Shown: positions 25,197-34,465 of the stretch, piece after piece
Position numbering within the stretch: position 1 is the first letter of the stretch
Layout: the number at the start of each line of letters is the position of its first letter
From: Dysgonamonadaceae bacterium
Lineage (GTDB): Bacteria; Bacteroidota; Bacteroidia; Bacteroidales; Dysgonomonadaceae
Direction of reading: 5' to 3'
Assembly (NCBI GenBank): GCA_031272205.1
Contig: JAISUH010000061.1
Coordinates: forward strand, 1 to 39,947
Length of the DNA: 39,947 nucleotides
The notes under the pieces: model-generated
The model's input: only the letters and a program-made list of their open reading frames with translations
What the model was told of the DNA's origin: nothing
Databases searched by the model: none
Made by a program: the position numbers and the translations under genes

Positions 25197-27149
25197 ATGA
25201 GACATTTCTTCTTTTTATGGTATGCCTTGTTAACCTTTACTGCCGTTAATGCGCAAAACACATTCAAATTCGGCGAATGTCCGAAAGAACTTGCCGCTCA
25301 ATCTTCGTATCCGGATGACGCCGACGCGCCTGCTTTTGTCGTTTACGAATCGAAATGCGTCTATTTTAAGCCGAGTTTGGGTGTGTTGGAACAGGTTAGG
25401 GATTATGTAGTCAGAATAAAAATTCTCAATCAGGATGGGGTAAATAAATATTCGGAGGCTTCGGTTGTGTATTACGAAGCGAGCGACAGGCGTGAAAAGG
25501 TTTCGGGATTAACCGGATTTACCTATAATATTGAAAACAATAAAGTTGTAAAGGAGAAACTTTCCAAGGATTACATTTTCAAGGAAGATATTAACGATAG
25601 AGTAAAAAGGATGAAATTTGCCCTTCCTTCGGTAAAAGTGGGTTCCGTCATTGAGTATAAATACAGTTTGTCTTCACCTTTTTTCTATAATATAGGCGAT
25701 TTTGTATTTCAATGGGATATCCCCGTTCAGTATGGGAAACACGAGATCCGGATTCCTTCTTATTTCTCTTTAAATAAAGAAATGAAAGGATTTGAGGTGA
25801 TTAATGTTTCTTCGCGAAAAGCGAACGATACAATGTGGGGCAGTGTGGAAGAATTTACGGCTAACGTGAACAATCTTCCGGCATTAAAAGATGAAAGTTA
25901 CGTGTGGAATTACAATGATTTCCGCAGTCGAGTGTCGTTTGAGCTCCGCAGTATTCAAATTCCCGGCCGCCCCAGTCAGGATTATACCGTAACGTGGGCA
26001 AATGCTGCCGAAAGAATGAGGGATGACGATAATTTTGGTAAGCAGTTGAAAAATAAAGGAATATTAAAAGAAGATCTGCCCGGTACGCTTGCAGGAAAAA
26101 CGAGCGCTGAAGATTCCATACGGGCGATTCTGAATTTGGTGCGTTCGAAAATAAAATGGAATAACGGGACAACGATGTGGATAAGCAGCATGTCTAAAGC
26201 TCTGAAAGACGGCGTCGGGTCGAGCGCCGATATAAATGCAGTATTGCTTAATGCGCTGCGAAATGCGGGATTTAATGCTTTTCCGGTTGTTATGAGTTTG
26301 CGATCAAATGGCAGAATACCAATGTCTTATCCAAGTATAGAGAGTTTTAACTATTTCGTTGTGGGGGTATTTGTTGAAAACAAAACGTATTACCTTGACG
26401 GTACACGATCTTACACCGATCTGAATGTACTTCCGATTGAATGTTTGGTGGAAAATGCCCTCACGATTTCGGATTTCGGATTCGACAGAGTAAACCTTTC
26501 GGAAATAAGCGGCAGCGCCAACCGTGTGATTCTCCAACTCTCGTTTAATGAAAACGGTTTTTTGAAAGGCACTGTATATGATAATTATGTTGGAGAATTT
26601 GCCTATCAATTCAAATCTGCTTATGACCGGGCAAATAATGAAACCGGATTTGTAGGGGATTTGGAAACAAAAAACGCCATTGCAATCTCCGATTATAAAA
26701 TGGAAGAACGAGTCATTGCACAGTCGCTCGGATATTTGGAGCGTTATAATTTTGAGAAAAAAGATGTTCAACTCGATGGTCATACCATAAGTTTCAATCC
26801 ATTATCGTTTTGTGCCATGAAAGAGAATGTCTTCAAATCGGAAACGCGCAAACTTCCGGTTGAATTTCCTTATCTGATGGAGCAGTTGATTAATGTTTCA
26901 ATCATTATTCCAAAAGGCTATATCGTTGACGGACTGCCAAAATCCGAACGTTTCCTGTTCGGAGAAAAAAACGAAATAGAAGCCTCCTATTTAGTGCAGC
27001 AAGAGAAAACTACGATTCACATTTCGTATCGAACAAAAATCGGCATGCCCATTGTTCCCGTTACCGATTATTCCGATTTAAGAGACCTGTGGTCGAAATT
27101 GTATAACAAAGAGAATGAAATGATTACGCTAAAAAAAGTTGATGAATAA
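25197..27149 (+). CDS. DUF3857/transglutaminase-like exported protein, catalytic residues lost
   Basis: 650 residues with a signal peptide (MRHFFFLWYALLTFTAVNAQ). A DUF3857 domain covers about 50-220, with VRIKILNQDGVNKYSE and VGSVIEYKYSLSSPFFYN. A transglutaminase-like core follows (about 295-400), then a DUF3858-like C-terminal part. The motif that normally reads GDCKD is GSSAD here, with Ser343 where the Cys should be, and the usual His in NHV is Tyr386 in FNYFVV. The Asp of YYLDGT remains. It is therefore unlikely to be a working Cys-protease or transglutaminase and more likely a binding or structural partner. Its stop overlaps the start of the second DUF3857 gene by one base (TAATG), so the pair is translated together. 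Function unknown. Confidence 0.85.
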   Translation: MRHFFFLWYALLTFTAVNAQNTFKFGECPKELAAQSSYPDDADAPAFVVYESKCVYFKPSLGVLEQVRDYVVRIKILNQDGVNKYSEASVVYYEASDRREKVSGLTGFTYNIENNKVVKEKLSKDYIFKEDINDRVKRMKFALPSVKVGSVIEYKYSLSSPFFYNIGDFVFQWDIPVQYGKHEIRIPSYFSLNKEMKGFEVINVSSRKANDTMWGSVEEFTANVNNLPALKDESYVWNYNDFRSRVSFELRSIQIPGRPSQDYTVTWANAAERMRDDDNFGKQLKNKGILKEDLPGTLAGKTSAEDSIRAILNLVRSKIKWNNGTTMWISSMSKALKDGVGSSADINAVLLNALRNAGFNAFPVVMSLRSNGRIPMSYPSIESFNYFVVGVFVENKTYYLDGTRSYTDLNVLPIECLVENALTISDFGFDRVNLSEISGSANRVILQLSFNENGFLKGTVYDNYVGEFAYQFKSAYDRANNETGFVGDLETKNAIAISDYKMEERVIAQSLGYLERYNFEKKDVQLDGHTISFNPLSFCAMKENVFKSETRKLPVEFPYLMEQLINVSIIIPKGYIVDGLPKSERFLFGEKNEIEASYLVQQEKTTIHISYRTKIGMPIVPVTDYSDLRDLWSKLYNKENEMITLKKVDE

Positions 27150-29047
27150 TGAAAAAGTTCCGTTTCAGTTTTTTATTGGTATCGCTTACAATATGCGCAA
27201 AAAGCGTTGACGCTCAAACGTATCTTGTTTCAAAAATTCCGGAAGAACTAAAAAAAGATGCATTCTCTGTTGTTAGGGAATATTCACAGGAAATCAATCA
27301 GTTGGATTTGAACAATGGGGTTATAAAGACCATTTTCACCGTAACTGTTTTGAACGATAAGGGCAACGGAATGGCCAACTTTCATGTTTACGAAGATAAT
27401 TTTTGCGAATTAACCAATTTTTCCGGCGAAATATTCAATGCCGAAGGGAAATCTATAAAGAAAATCAAGAAGAAAGACCTTTCGATATCGGGTCTATCCT
27501 CGCATCTTGCAACCGACGGAAAACATGTTTTTTACGATCTTCATTCGCCCGTTTATCCGTTTACCGTGAAATATGTTTACGATATCAAACTAAAAAATGG
27601 GGTTTTAAGTTATCCGGCGTTTCACCCTCTTGCAAATTACAATGTTGCCGTTGAAAAAGCGGAATATCGTTTGGAAATACCGGCCGATTATGTGGTGCGG
27701 GAAAAAAAACTGAATACAAATGTTGAAGCGACGGAAAAAAACGACTTGAAAAGAAAATCGCTATATTATAAAGTTGAAAATCTCAAACCTTTGTTTTTTG
27801 AGCCGTATTCTCCTGAGGAAGATATATTTCCGGTTGTTTATCTTTCTCCCGAAAAATTCTGTTCGGAAAAATTTGTTGGAGATTTTACTTCTTGGGAATC
27901 TTTCGGGAAATGGCAAATCGACCTGTTGAAAGACAGAAATACCCTGCCGCAATCGACCATCGATAAAGTGAAAGAACTGACAAAAGACGCCGGCAGTCAG
28001 CGGGAAAAGGCAAAAATACTCTATCAATATCTTCAAAATAAAACGCATTATGTGAGTATTCAATTGGGAATAGGAGGCTGGCAACCGATGCTGGCGGGCG
28101 AAGTTGACCGCACGGGTTTTGGCGATTGCAAAGCTTTGTCCAATTATATGAGAGCCCTGTTAAATGCGGCCGGAATCCCTTCGTATTACACCGTTATCCG
28201 TCTGGATGCGAAGAAAAAACGATTGATGAGAGATTTCCCGAATTTTTCGCAAAACAATCACGTGATATTGACCATCCCTTTCGAAAAAGATTCTGTGTAT
28301 TTGGAATGTACGAGCCAAATTTTGCCTTTTGGTTATATCCACAGAGGCATTGCCGGCCATGACGCGCTTGCGGTAGGCGACGATGAAGCGTATTTCATTA
28401 CCTTGCCTGATTATCCCAATTCGATGAATAGGGAAATCAATGCCGTCGATATTCGTCTTTCATCGGAGGGAAACGCAGAGATGACCGTTAATTCCCGTTA
28501 TGAGATGCAGAATTTTGAAGCTGTTTATCACAAACTTTTTGGAATGACGGCAAAAGAAGAAACGGATTTTATCAGCTCGTTATTGCATACGAATAAACCG
28601 CAAATCAGCAACATACAAAAAACGCAGAATCTGTCCGAAACGCCGTCGATGGAATTGTCGTACAACCTTAAATGCGACGAGTATGCGTCGATAACAGGGG
28701 CGCGGATGTTTATTCAACTCAATCCCGCTCTGACGTCCATGCCGAAATTGGGCAAATACAGAAGAAACGATTTGATTCTCGATTTCGGACTGAACGAAAC
28801 GGATACCATAAAAATTCATCTTCCGGAAAATTACAAGTTGGAAAATCCCTTAAACCCGACGGACTTTTCTTCGCCTTACGGTATCTTCCATTCTGAGGCG
28901 GAAGTATCTGACGATCAGATTATTTACATTCAACGAGTTGAATTGTTCCCCGGCCGCTTTTCGGTGGCGGAATATGAGGAAGTGAAAACATTCTACGATA
29001 AAATCGAAAGCATGCAAAACCGAAAAATCGCAATAATCAAAAAATAA
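27149..29047 (+). CDS. DUF3857/DUF3858 transglutaminase-like exported protein
   Basis: 632 residues. Signal peptide MKKFRFSFLLVSLTICAKS, cleaved near VDAQ. DUF3857 domain at about 50-210 (FTVTVLNDKGNGMANFHVYE, PFTVKYVYDIKLKNG). The transglutaminase core contains Cys327 in FGDCKALSNYMRALL and His371 in QNNHVILTIP, and the acidic third residue falls in VYLECTSQILPFGY. A DUF3858-like domain completes the protein. Unlike the upstream partner it keeps the Cys and His, so it could be catalytic. Both are exported and probably act in the periplasm. The start codon overlaps the upstream stop by one base. Members of this family are widespread in Bacteroidota; no reaction has been assigned with confidence. 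Confidence 0.87.
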   Translation: MKKFRFSFLLVSLTICAKSVDAQTYLVSKIPEELKKDAFSVVREYSQEINQLDLNNGVIKTIFTVTVLNDKGNGMANFHVYEDNFCELTNFSGEIFNAEGKSIKKIKKKDLSISGLSSHLATDGKHVFYDLHSPVYPFTVKYVYDIKLKNGVLSYPAFHPLANYNVAVEKAEYRLEIPADYVVREKKLNTNVEATEKNDLKRKSLYYKVENLKPLFFEPYSPEEDIFPVVYLSPEKFCSEKFVGDFTSWESFGKWQIDLLKDRNTLPQSTIDKVKELTKDAGSQREKAKILYQYLQNKTHYVSIQLGIGGWQPMLAGEVDRTGFGDCKALSNYMRALLNAAGIPSYYTVIRLDAKKKRLMRDFPNFSQNNHVILTIPFEKDSVYLECTSQILPFGYIHRGIAGHDALAVGDDEAYFITLPDYPNSMNREINAVDIRLSSEGNAEMTVNSRYEMQNFEAVYHKLFGMTAKEETDFISSLLHTNKPQISNIQKTQNLSETPSMELSYNLKCDEYASITGARMFIQLNPALTSMPKLGKYRRNDLILDFGLNETDTIKIHLPENYKLENPLNPTDFSSPYGIFHSEAEVSDDQIIYIQRVELFPGRFSVAEYEEVKTFYDKIESMQNRKIAIIKK

Positions 29048-29075
29048 GCAGCTTCATCGAAAAATAGAGAATCAA

Positions 29076-32000
29076 TCAATTGTACTCGTTCCAACTTTTT
29101 ATCTCGATATCGTCGGCATCTATATGGCAAAAAGCATGAATGAACGCGCTGGCCAATCGGCTGTTGGTGATGAGCGGAACATTGAAGTCGATAGATGACC
29201 GGCGAATGCGGTATCCGTTGTCTAACTCGCCCGGCGTAAGGTTCTTGGGGATGTTGACCACCAGATCGATTTGCCGGTTGTGAATCATTTCAATCGCATT
29301 AGGACTTTCATTTTCGTTCGGCCAATACACTTTTGTTGCCGGAACGCCGTTTTCGACAAGGAATTTTTGCGAACCGCCCGTGGCGAACAGGTTGTATCCT
29401 TTTTCGTGCAATAGCCGCGCCGATTCTAACAAGTCGGCTTTCGAGCGGGCAGGGCCGGTGGAGAACAGTACGTTCTTTTTTGGGATGGAGTAGCCTACCG
29501 AAAGCATGGCTGTAAGCATTGCTTCGTGAAAATCGTCGCCGATGCAGCCCACTTCGCCTGTCGAAGACATGTCCACGCCCAAAACCGGATCGGCCTTTTG
29601 CAGTCGCGAAAAGGAGAATTGCGATGCTTTAATTCCGACGTAATCCAAGTCGAAGGCGCTTTTGTTCGGTTTTTCGACCGGAATACCGAGCATTACTTTC
29701 GTCGCTAATTCTATTAGATTTATTTTCAGTACTTTAGATACAAAAGGGAAGGATCGTGAAGCCCGCAAGTTACATTCGATAACCCGCACATTGTTGTCTT
29801 TGGCGAGGAATTGGATGTTGAAGGGCCCCGAAATATTCAGCGCTTTTGCAATTTGCCGCGATACTCGTTTGATTTGCCGCGCCGTTTCCACATAAAGGCG
29901 TTGCGGCGGGAATTGTATGGTGGCGTCGCCCGAATGGACGCCGGCAAATTCCACGTGTTCCGAAATGGCGTACATGAGGACTTCTCCTTTATTGGCTACC
30001 GCGTCAAATTCGATTTCTTTTGCGTTCTCGATAAAACGGCTCACCACCACCGGATATTTTTTTGAAACGTCGGCGGCGAGTTGCAGGAAATTTTTCAATT
30101 CTTCATCGTTCGAACAGACGTTCATTGCGGCGCCCGAAAGCACATAAGAAGGGCGTACCAACACCGGATAGCCTACTTCCTCCACAAATTGGTGAATATC
30201 GTTGAGCGAGGTCAGTTCTTTCCATCGCGGTTGGTCGATACCCAACGAATCGAGCATGCTGGAAAATTTATGGCGGTCTTCGGCGTTATCGATGCTCTTG
30301 GCCGAGGTTCCGAGAATGTTCACCTTCTCATTGTCGAGCCTCAGCGCGAGGTTGTTGGGGATTTGTCCGCCTACCGACAGGATCACGCCGTGCGGATTTT
30401 CCAGCTCGATAATGTCCATCACGCGCTCAAAGGTGAGTTCATCGAAATAGAGGCGATCGCACATATCGTAATCGGTAGAAACCGTTTCGGGATTGTAATT
30501 GATCATCACCGACCGGTAGCCTTCCTTGCGCACGGTCAGCAGTGCGTTCACCGAACACCAGTCAAATTCGACCGACGAACCGATGCGGTACGCGCCCGAA
30601 CCGAGGACTATCACCGACCGGTGGTCGCCCTTGTAATCCACATCGTTTTCGATGCCGTTGTACGTGAGGTAGAGGTAGTTGGTTTGCGCCGGATATTCGG
30701 CGGCAAGCGTATCGATTTGTTTCACGCAAGGCACGATACCGAGTTTCTTGCGGTAGGAGCGCAGGATTTTCATGTTTTCCACATCGTCCATCCGGTCTTT
30801 CCACAATGCGCGGCAAATCTGAAAATCTGAAAAACCCTGTTTTTTGGCGAGCCTCAGCAGTTCGTCGAATTTGGGATTCTCCGATTTCTCGAAATCGATG
30901 TTTTTCGGGGAGAATTTCTCCAATTCTTCGGCGGTTGTTATGATGTAATAAAGCTTTTGCAGGAACCATTTATCGATTTTCGTCAGGTCGTGTATCTGAT
31001 CGATAGTGTATCCTTTGCGGAAGGCTTTACTAATGACAAAGATGCGTTTGTCTGTCGGTTCGCGGAGGGCTTTGTCGATATCTTCTATTTTCAGTTCTTT
31101 GTTTTCCACGAAACCGTGCATTCCTTGTCCGATCATGCGCAAGCCTTTTTGGATAGCTTCTTCAAAACTGCGTCCGATGGCCATGATTTCACCGACCGAT
31201 TTCATGCTCGACCCGATTTCTCTTGAAACGCCGGTAAATTTTCCCAAGTCCCAGCGCGGAATTTTTACCACGATATAGTCGAGCGCGGGTTCGAAAAACG
31301 CGCTGGTGGACTTCGTTACCGAGTTTTTCAGATCGAAGAGGCCGTAACCCAGTCCCAATTTCGCTGCTACGAAGGCCAAGGGGTAGCCCGTTGCTTTCGA
31401 TGCTAAGGCCGATGAGCGGCTCAGGCGGGCGTTTACCTCAATCACGCGGTAATCTTCCGATTCGGGGTCGAAGGCGTATTGTACGTTACACTCGCCCACG
31501 ATGCCGATGTGGCGCACGATGCGGATGGCCAGCTCGCGCAGTTTATGATATTCCGAATTGCTCAGCGTTTGCGACGGCGCTACCACGATACTCTCGCCCG
31601 TATGGATTCCCAGCGGGTCGAAATTTTCCATGTTACACACCGTGATGCAGTTGTCGAAACGGTCGCGCACCACTTCGTACTCGATTTCTTTCCAGCCTTT
31701 CAGCGATTTTTCCACAAGGATTTGCGGAGAGTAGGAGAGCGCTTTTTCGGCGAGGATTTTCAGTTCTTCGGGATTGTTGCAGAATCCCGAACCCAATCCA
31801 CCGAGCGCGTATGCTGCCCGCACGATGACGGGATAACCCAGTTCTTCGGCTGCTTTGAGCGTGTCGGGTAAGTTTTCTACCGCTGTGCTCTTGATGGTTT
31901 TCATGCCGATTTCGTCGAGTTTCTTCACAAACAACTCGCGATCTTCGGTGTCCATAATCGCCTGTACGGGTGTCCCCAGAACTTTCACGTTGTATTTTTC

Positions 32001-32354
32001 GAGGATCCCGTTCAGGAAAAGCTGCACGCCGCAGTTCAACGCGGTTTGTCCGCCGAAGGCGAGCAGGATGCTGTCGGGGCGTTCTTTCGCGATAACTTTT
32101 TCCACGAAATAAGGTGTAACGGGCAGAAAATAAATCTTATCGGCCGAACCTTCCGATGTTTGCACCGTGGCAATATTCGGATTGATAAGGATGGTTTCCA
32201 CCCCTTCTTCGCGCAAGGCTTTCAGCGCTTGCGAACCGGAGTAATCAAACTCGCCGGCTTCGCCGATTTTCAGTGCGCCCGAACCGAGCAACAATGCCTT
32301 TTTTACGCTTGCGTTTGTGCCGGATGGCTTGTTTGGTATGTTGAGATCTGTCAT
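29076..32354 (-). CDS. carB: Carbamoyl-phosphate synthase large subunit
   Basis: 1092 residues, close to the family norm of about 1075. The N-terminal half has the ATP-grasp motif set starting VKKALLLGSGALKIGEAGEF and the segment VRAAYALGGLGSG. The linker helices follow, and the second ATP-grasp unit begins near VIVLGSGAYRIGSSVEFDWC. The MGS-like allosteric domain is at the C-terminus (LHEKGYNLFATGGSQKFL). It joins bicarbonate, ATP and ammonia from CarA into carbamoyl phosphate for arginine and pyrimidine synthesis. It lies 50 nt downstream of carA, in the same transcript. No hairpin is seen at its 3' end in the 28-nt gap to the convergent DUF3857 gene. Confidence 0.97.
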   Translation of the reverse strand: MTDLNIPNKPSGTNASVKKALLLGSGALKIGEAGEFDYSGSQALKALREEGVETILINPNIATVQTSEGSADKIYFLPVTPYFVEKVIAKERPDSILLAFGGQTALNCGVQLFLNGILEKYNVKVLGTPVQAIMDTEDRELFVKKLDEIGMKTIKSTAVENLPDTLKAAEELGYPVIVRAAYALGGLGSGFCNNPEELKILAEKALSYSPQILVEKSLKGWKEIEYEVVRDRFDNCITVCNMENFDPLGIHTGESIVVAPSQTLSNSEYHKLRELAIRIVRHIGIVGECNVQYAFDPESEDYRVIEVNARLSRSSALASKATGYPLAFVAAKLGLGYGLFDLKNSVTKSTSAFFEPALDYIVVKIPRWDLGKFTGVSREIGSSMKSVGEIMAIGRSFEEAIQKGLRMIGQGMHGFVENKELKIEDIDKALREPTDKRIFVISKAFRKGYTIDQIHDLTKIDKWFLQKLYYIITTAEELEKFSPKNIDFEKSENPKFDELLRLAKKQGFSDFQICRALWKDRMDDVENMKILRSYRKKLGIVPCVKQIDTLAAEYPAQTNYLYLTYNGIENDVDYKGDHRSVIVLGSGAYRIGSSVEFDWCSVNALLTVRKEGYRSVMINYNPETVSTDYDMCDRLYFDELTFERVMDIIELENPHGVILSVGGQIPNNLALRLDNEKVNILGTSAKSIDNAEDRHKFSSMLDSLGIDQPRWKELTSLNDIHQFVEEVGYPVLVRPSYVLSGAAMNVCSNDEELKNFLQLAADVSKKYPVVVSRFIENAKEIEFDAVANKGEVLMYAISEHVEFAGVHSGDATIQFPPQRLYVETARQIKRVSRQIAKALNISGPFNIQFLAKDNNVRVIECNLRASRSFPFVSKVLKINLIELATKVMLGIPVEKPNKSAFDLDYVGIKASQFSFSRLQKADPVLGVDMSSTGEVGCIGDDFHEAMLTAMLSVGYSIPKKNVLFSTGPARSKADLLESARLLHEKGYNLFATGGSQKFLVENGVPATKVYWPNENESPNAIEMIHNRQIDLVVNIPKNLTPGELDNGYRIRRSSIDFNVPLITNSRLASAFIHAFCHIDADDIEIKSWNEYN

Positions 32355-32404
32355 TATCGAATGTTTTCTTTGTTTGTTGGATTTATATTTAAACGATATT
32401 TCGG

Positions 32405-33475
32405 TTAGAGCATCTGTACAAATTCCTTAAAGAAAAATTCCGTATCGGTGGGGCCTCCTGCCGCTTCGGGGTGGAATTGTACGGAAAAAAACGGTTTCGA
32501 TTTGTGGCGGATGCCTTCGTTGGTACCATCATTCATGTTCACGAAATAGGGTTCCCAATCGCTACCCAACAGTTTTTCGTCCACTGCATAACCGTGGTTT
32601 TGCGAAGTTACGAAACAGGTGTCTGTTCCCACTTTGCGCACGGGTTGGTTTGCCCCGCGATGACCGTATTTCAGCTTGTAAGTGTTTGCTCCGGCCGCTT
32701 TCGACAGCAATTGATTTCCCATGCAGATGCCGAAAATCGGTTTATCTTTTTGCAGGGCTTTGCGCAGGTTTTCTACCGTAATCTCGCAATGATCGGGATT
32801 GCCGGGGCCGTTGGAGATAAACAGCCCGTCGTAGTCGATTTGGTTGAAATCGTAGTCCCACGGCACTTGTATGAGGTGTACGTTTTGTTTGATGAGCTTA
32901 CGCACAATATTGAGTTTTACTCCGCAATCCACCAGCACCACTTTTTTGTTACCGTGTTTGTATTCGATAACTTCACGGCAACTGGCTTTAGCCACTTGGT
33001 TTTCCGATTCGGGGTCGTACAGATCCACTTCATTATCGTTCCCAAAAACAATTTTTCCGAGCATTGCGCCTTTTTCGCGCAACACTTTGGTAAGCAAGCG
33101 CGTGTCGATATCGCAAACGCCGGGGATGTTTTCGTCTTTCAGCCATTGGCCGAGGCTTCTTTTCGCATTCCAATGCGAATATTCCTGCGAATAATCCGAA
33201 ACGATCAGCCCTTTCACGTGGATGCGGTCAGACTCAAAAAAATCGGAAATCCCGTTTGTTTGGCTGTTTGCCGGAACACCGTAATTTCCGATTAAAGGAT
33301 AAGTGAGCGTAAGTATCTGTCCTTCATAGGATGGGTCGGTGAGACTTTCGTTGTACCCGACCATGGATGTGTTGAAAACGACCTCGCCGGACATTGCTTT
33401 TTCTGCTCCAAACGATTTTCCATGAAAAATCATCCCGTTTTCAAGGATTAATCGCACTGGTTTGTATTTGTGCAT
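32405..33475 (-). CDS. carA: Carbamoyl-phosphate synthase small (glutaminase) subunit
   Basis: 356 residues, normal for CarA. The N-terminal CPSase small domain has GEVVFNTSMVGYNESLTDPS and YEGQILTLTYPLIGNYGV. The class I glutamine amidotransferase domain has the nucleophile Cys251 in PIFGICMGNQLL and the His335/Glu337 pair in VQFHPEAAGG. It supplies ammonia to the large subunit encoded just downstream. The first gene of the minus-strand operon, with a good promoter about 50 nt upstream. No upstream leader peptide or attenuator hairpin was recognised. Confidence 0.97.
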   Translation of the reverse strand: MHKYKPVRLILENGMIFHGKSFGAEKAMSGEVVFNTSMVGYNESLTDPSYEGQILTLTYPLIGNYGVPANSQTNGISDFFESDRIHVKGLIVSDYSQEYSHWNAKRSLGQWLKDENIPGVCDIDTRLLTKVLREKGAMLGKIVFGNDNEVDLYDPESENQVAKASCREVIEYKHGNKKVVLVDCGVKLNIVRKLIKQNVHLIQVPWDYDFNQIDYDGLFISNGPGNPDHCEITVENLRKALQKDKPIFGICMGNQLLSKAAGANTYKLKYGHRGANQPVRKVGTDTCFVTSQNHGYAVDEKLLGSDWEPYFVNMNDGTNEGIRHKSKPFFSVQFHPEAAGGPTDTEFFFKEFVQML

Positions 33476-33527
33476 GTTACGCTTTAATTAATATAATGTT
33501 TAGTTGATGATACTTGATATTAGAAGA

Positions 33528-33559
33528 CAAAGGTACGCATAATAATTGATTTGGGCAAA
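33528..33559 (-). promoter_or_regulatory. Promoter of carAB
   Basis: On the minus strand: -33 TTTG at 33556-33559, a 20-nt spacer, and -7 TACCTTTG at 33528-33535. Predicted start near 33521 with a leader of about 45 nt. It is back to back with the rpsP promoter, about 58 nt between the -33 boxes. Confidence 0.75.
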
Positions 33560-33617
33560 ACGGAAAATACAAAAATGACGAATAAACGAATATTATAAAA
33601 TTAAAACCGTCGAAACC

Positions 33618-33648
33618 ATTGTCGTCAAAGAAAAAATACCTATCTTTG
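33618..33648 (+). promoter_or_regulatory. Promoter of rpsP
   Basis: -33 ATTG at 33618-33621, a 19-nt spacer, and -7 TATCTTTG at 33641-33648. Predicted start near 33655, giving a leader of about 54 nt. Confidence 0.75.
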
Positions 33649-33708
33649 CAGCCGCAAACAAGATTTGCACATACAAAAATCTCTAACTCAATAAAAAAGA
33701 ACTACTAA

Positions 33709-34344
33709 ATGGCAACAAAACTGCGTTTACAAAGACGAGGACGTAAAAATTATGCGTTCTATCAGATTATCGTTGCAGATAGCAGGGCTCCACGAGATGG
33801 AAAGTACATTGAAAGGATAGGTTCTTATAATCCGAACACTCATCCTGCTACAATCACTTTAGATTTCGATAGAGCTTTGTATTGGCTGCAAACAGGCGCT
33901 CAACCCACCGACACCGTGCGTAACATTTTGTCGGATGAAGGCGTATTGATGAAAAAACACCTTTTGGGAGGCGTTGCAAAAGGCGCTTTCGACGAAGCGG
34001 AAGCTGAAAAGAGGTTTAATGCTTGGAAAAACAACAAACAACAAGCCATTCAATCATTAAAGAGTAAAGATGCCGAACAAAAACGGTCCGAAGAAAAAGC
34101 TCGTTTGGATGCGGAAAAGAAGGTGAACAAGGAGAAAGCCGACGCTTTGGCTAAGAAAAAAGCCGAAGAAGAAGCCGCTAACGCTCCTGCACCGGAAGTT
34201 GCGGAAGAACCTGCTATAGCTCAAGAAGCTCCTGCTGCTGAGGCTGAAACTCCGGCTGTTGAAGAAGCTCCTGCCACCGAAAGTGCAACGGAAGCCCCTG
34301 CCCAAGAAGGCGAAGCCGAAGAAACTTCCGCCGCTGCCGAGTAA
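33709..34344 (+). CDS. rpsP: 30S ribosomal protein S16 with long C-terminal tail
   Basis: 211 residues. The first ~85 are a normal bS16: [40 protein letters not shown] and a final [10 protein letters not shown] type region. Most bacteria stop here (about 80-90 residues). This protein continues for about 125 residues with a Lys/Glu-rich helix (around 115-155, [20 protein letters not shown]) and then a low-complexity Ala/Pro/Glu tail ending EETSAAAE. Long S16 tails are common in Bacteroidota. The gene has its own promoter and a strong terminator, so it is monocistronic here, unlike the rpsP-rimM-trmD operon of many other bacteria. Confidence 0.97.
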   Translation: MATKLRLQRRGRKNYAFYQIIVADSRAPRDGKYIERIGSYNPNTHPATITLDFDRALYWLQTGAQPTDTVRNILSDEGVLMKKHLLGGVAKGAFDEAEAEKRFNAWKNNKQQAIQSLKSKDAEQKRSEEKARLDAEKKVNKEKADALAKKKAEEEAANAPAPEVAEEPAIAQEAPAAEAETPAVEEAPATESATEAPAQEGEAEETSAAAE

Positions 34345-34380
34345 AGCTTCGTGATTGAATCGATAAATTTTTGATGATAA

Positions 34381-34416
34381 AAATAAAGCGCCCCTGTTTT
34401 GAGGCGCTTTATTTTT
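34381..34416. terminator. Intrinsic terminator of rpsP, usable in both directions
   Basis: A 12-bp A+T/G+C stem (34381-34392 with 34403-34414) around a 10-nt loop, followed by a T run. It lies 37 nt after the rpsP stop. Because the stem base is A-rich, the minus-strand copy also ends in T residues and can serve the convergent GH78 gene. Confidence 0.85.
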
Positions 34417-34465
34417 TGTGGATACGGCCGCTGTCATGAACTGCAGAAACCGTTTTCCATCCGTT

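Noticed and set aside
30081-30830. Plus-strand open frame (249 residues) opposite carB
   Set aside because: Shadow of carB codon bias; the carB reading is unambiguous across the same bases.
32471-33295. Plus-strand open frame (274 residues) opposite carA
   Set aside because: Shadow of carA, rich in Phe/His/Val as expected from the reverse strand of a real gene.
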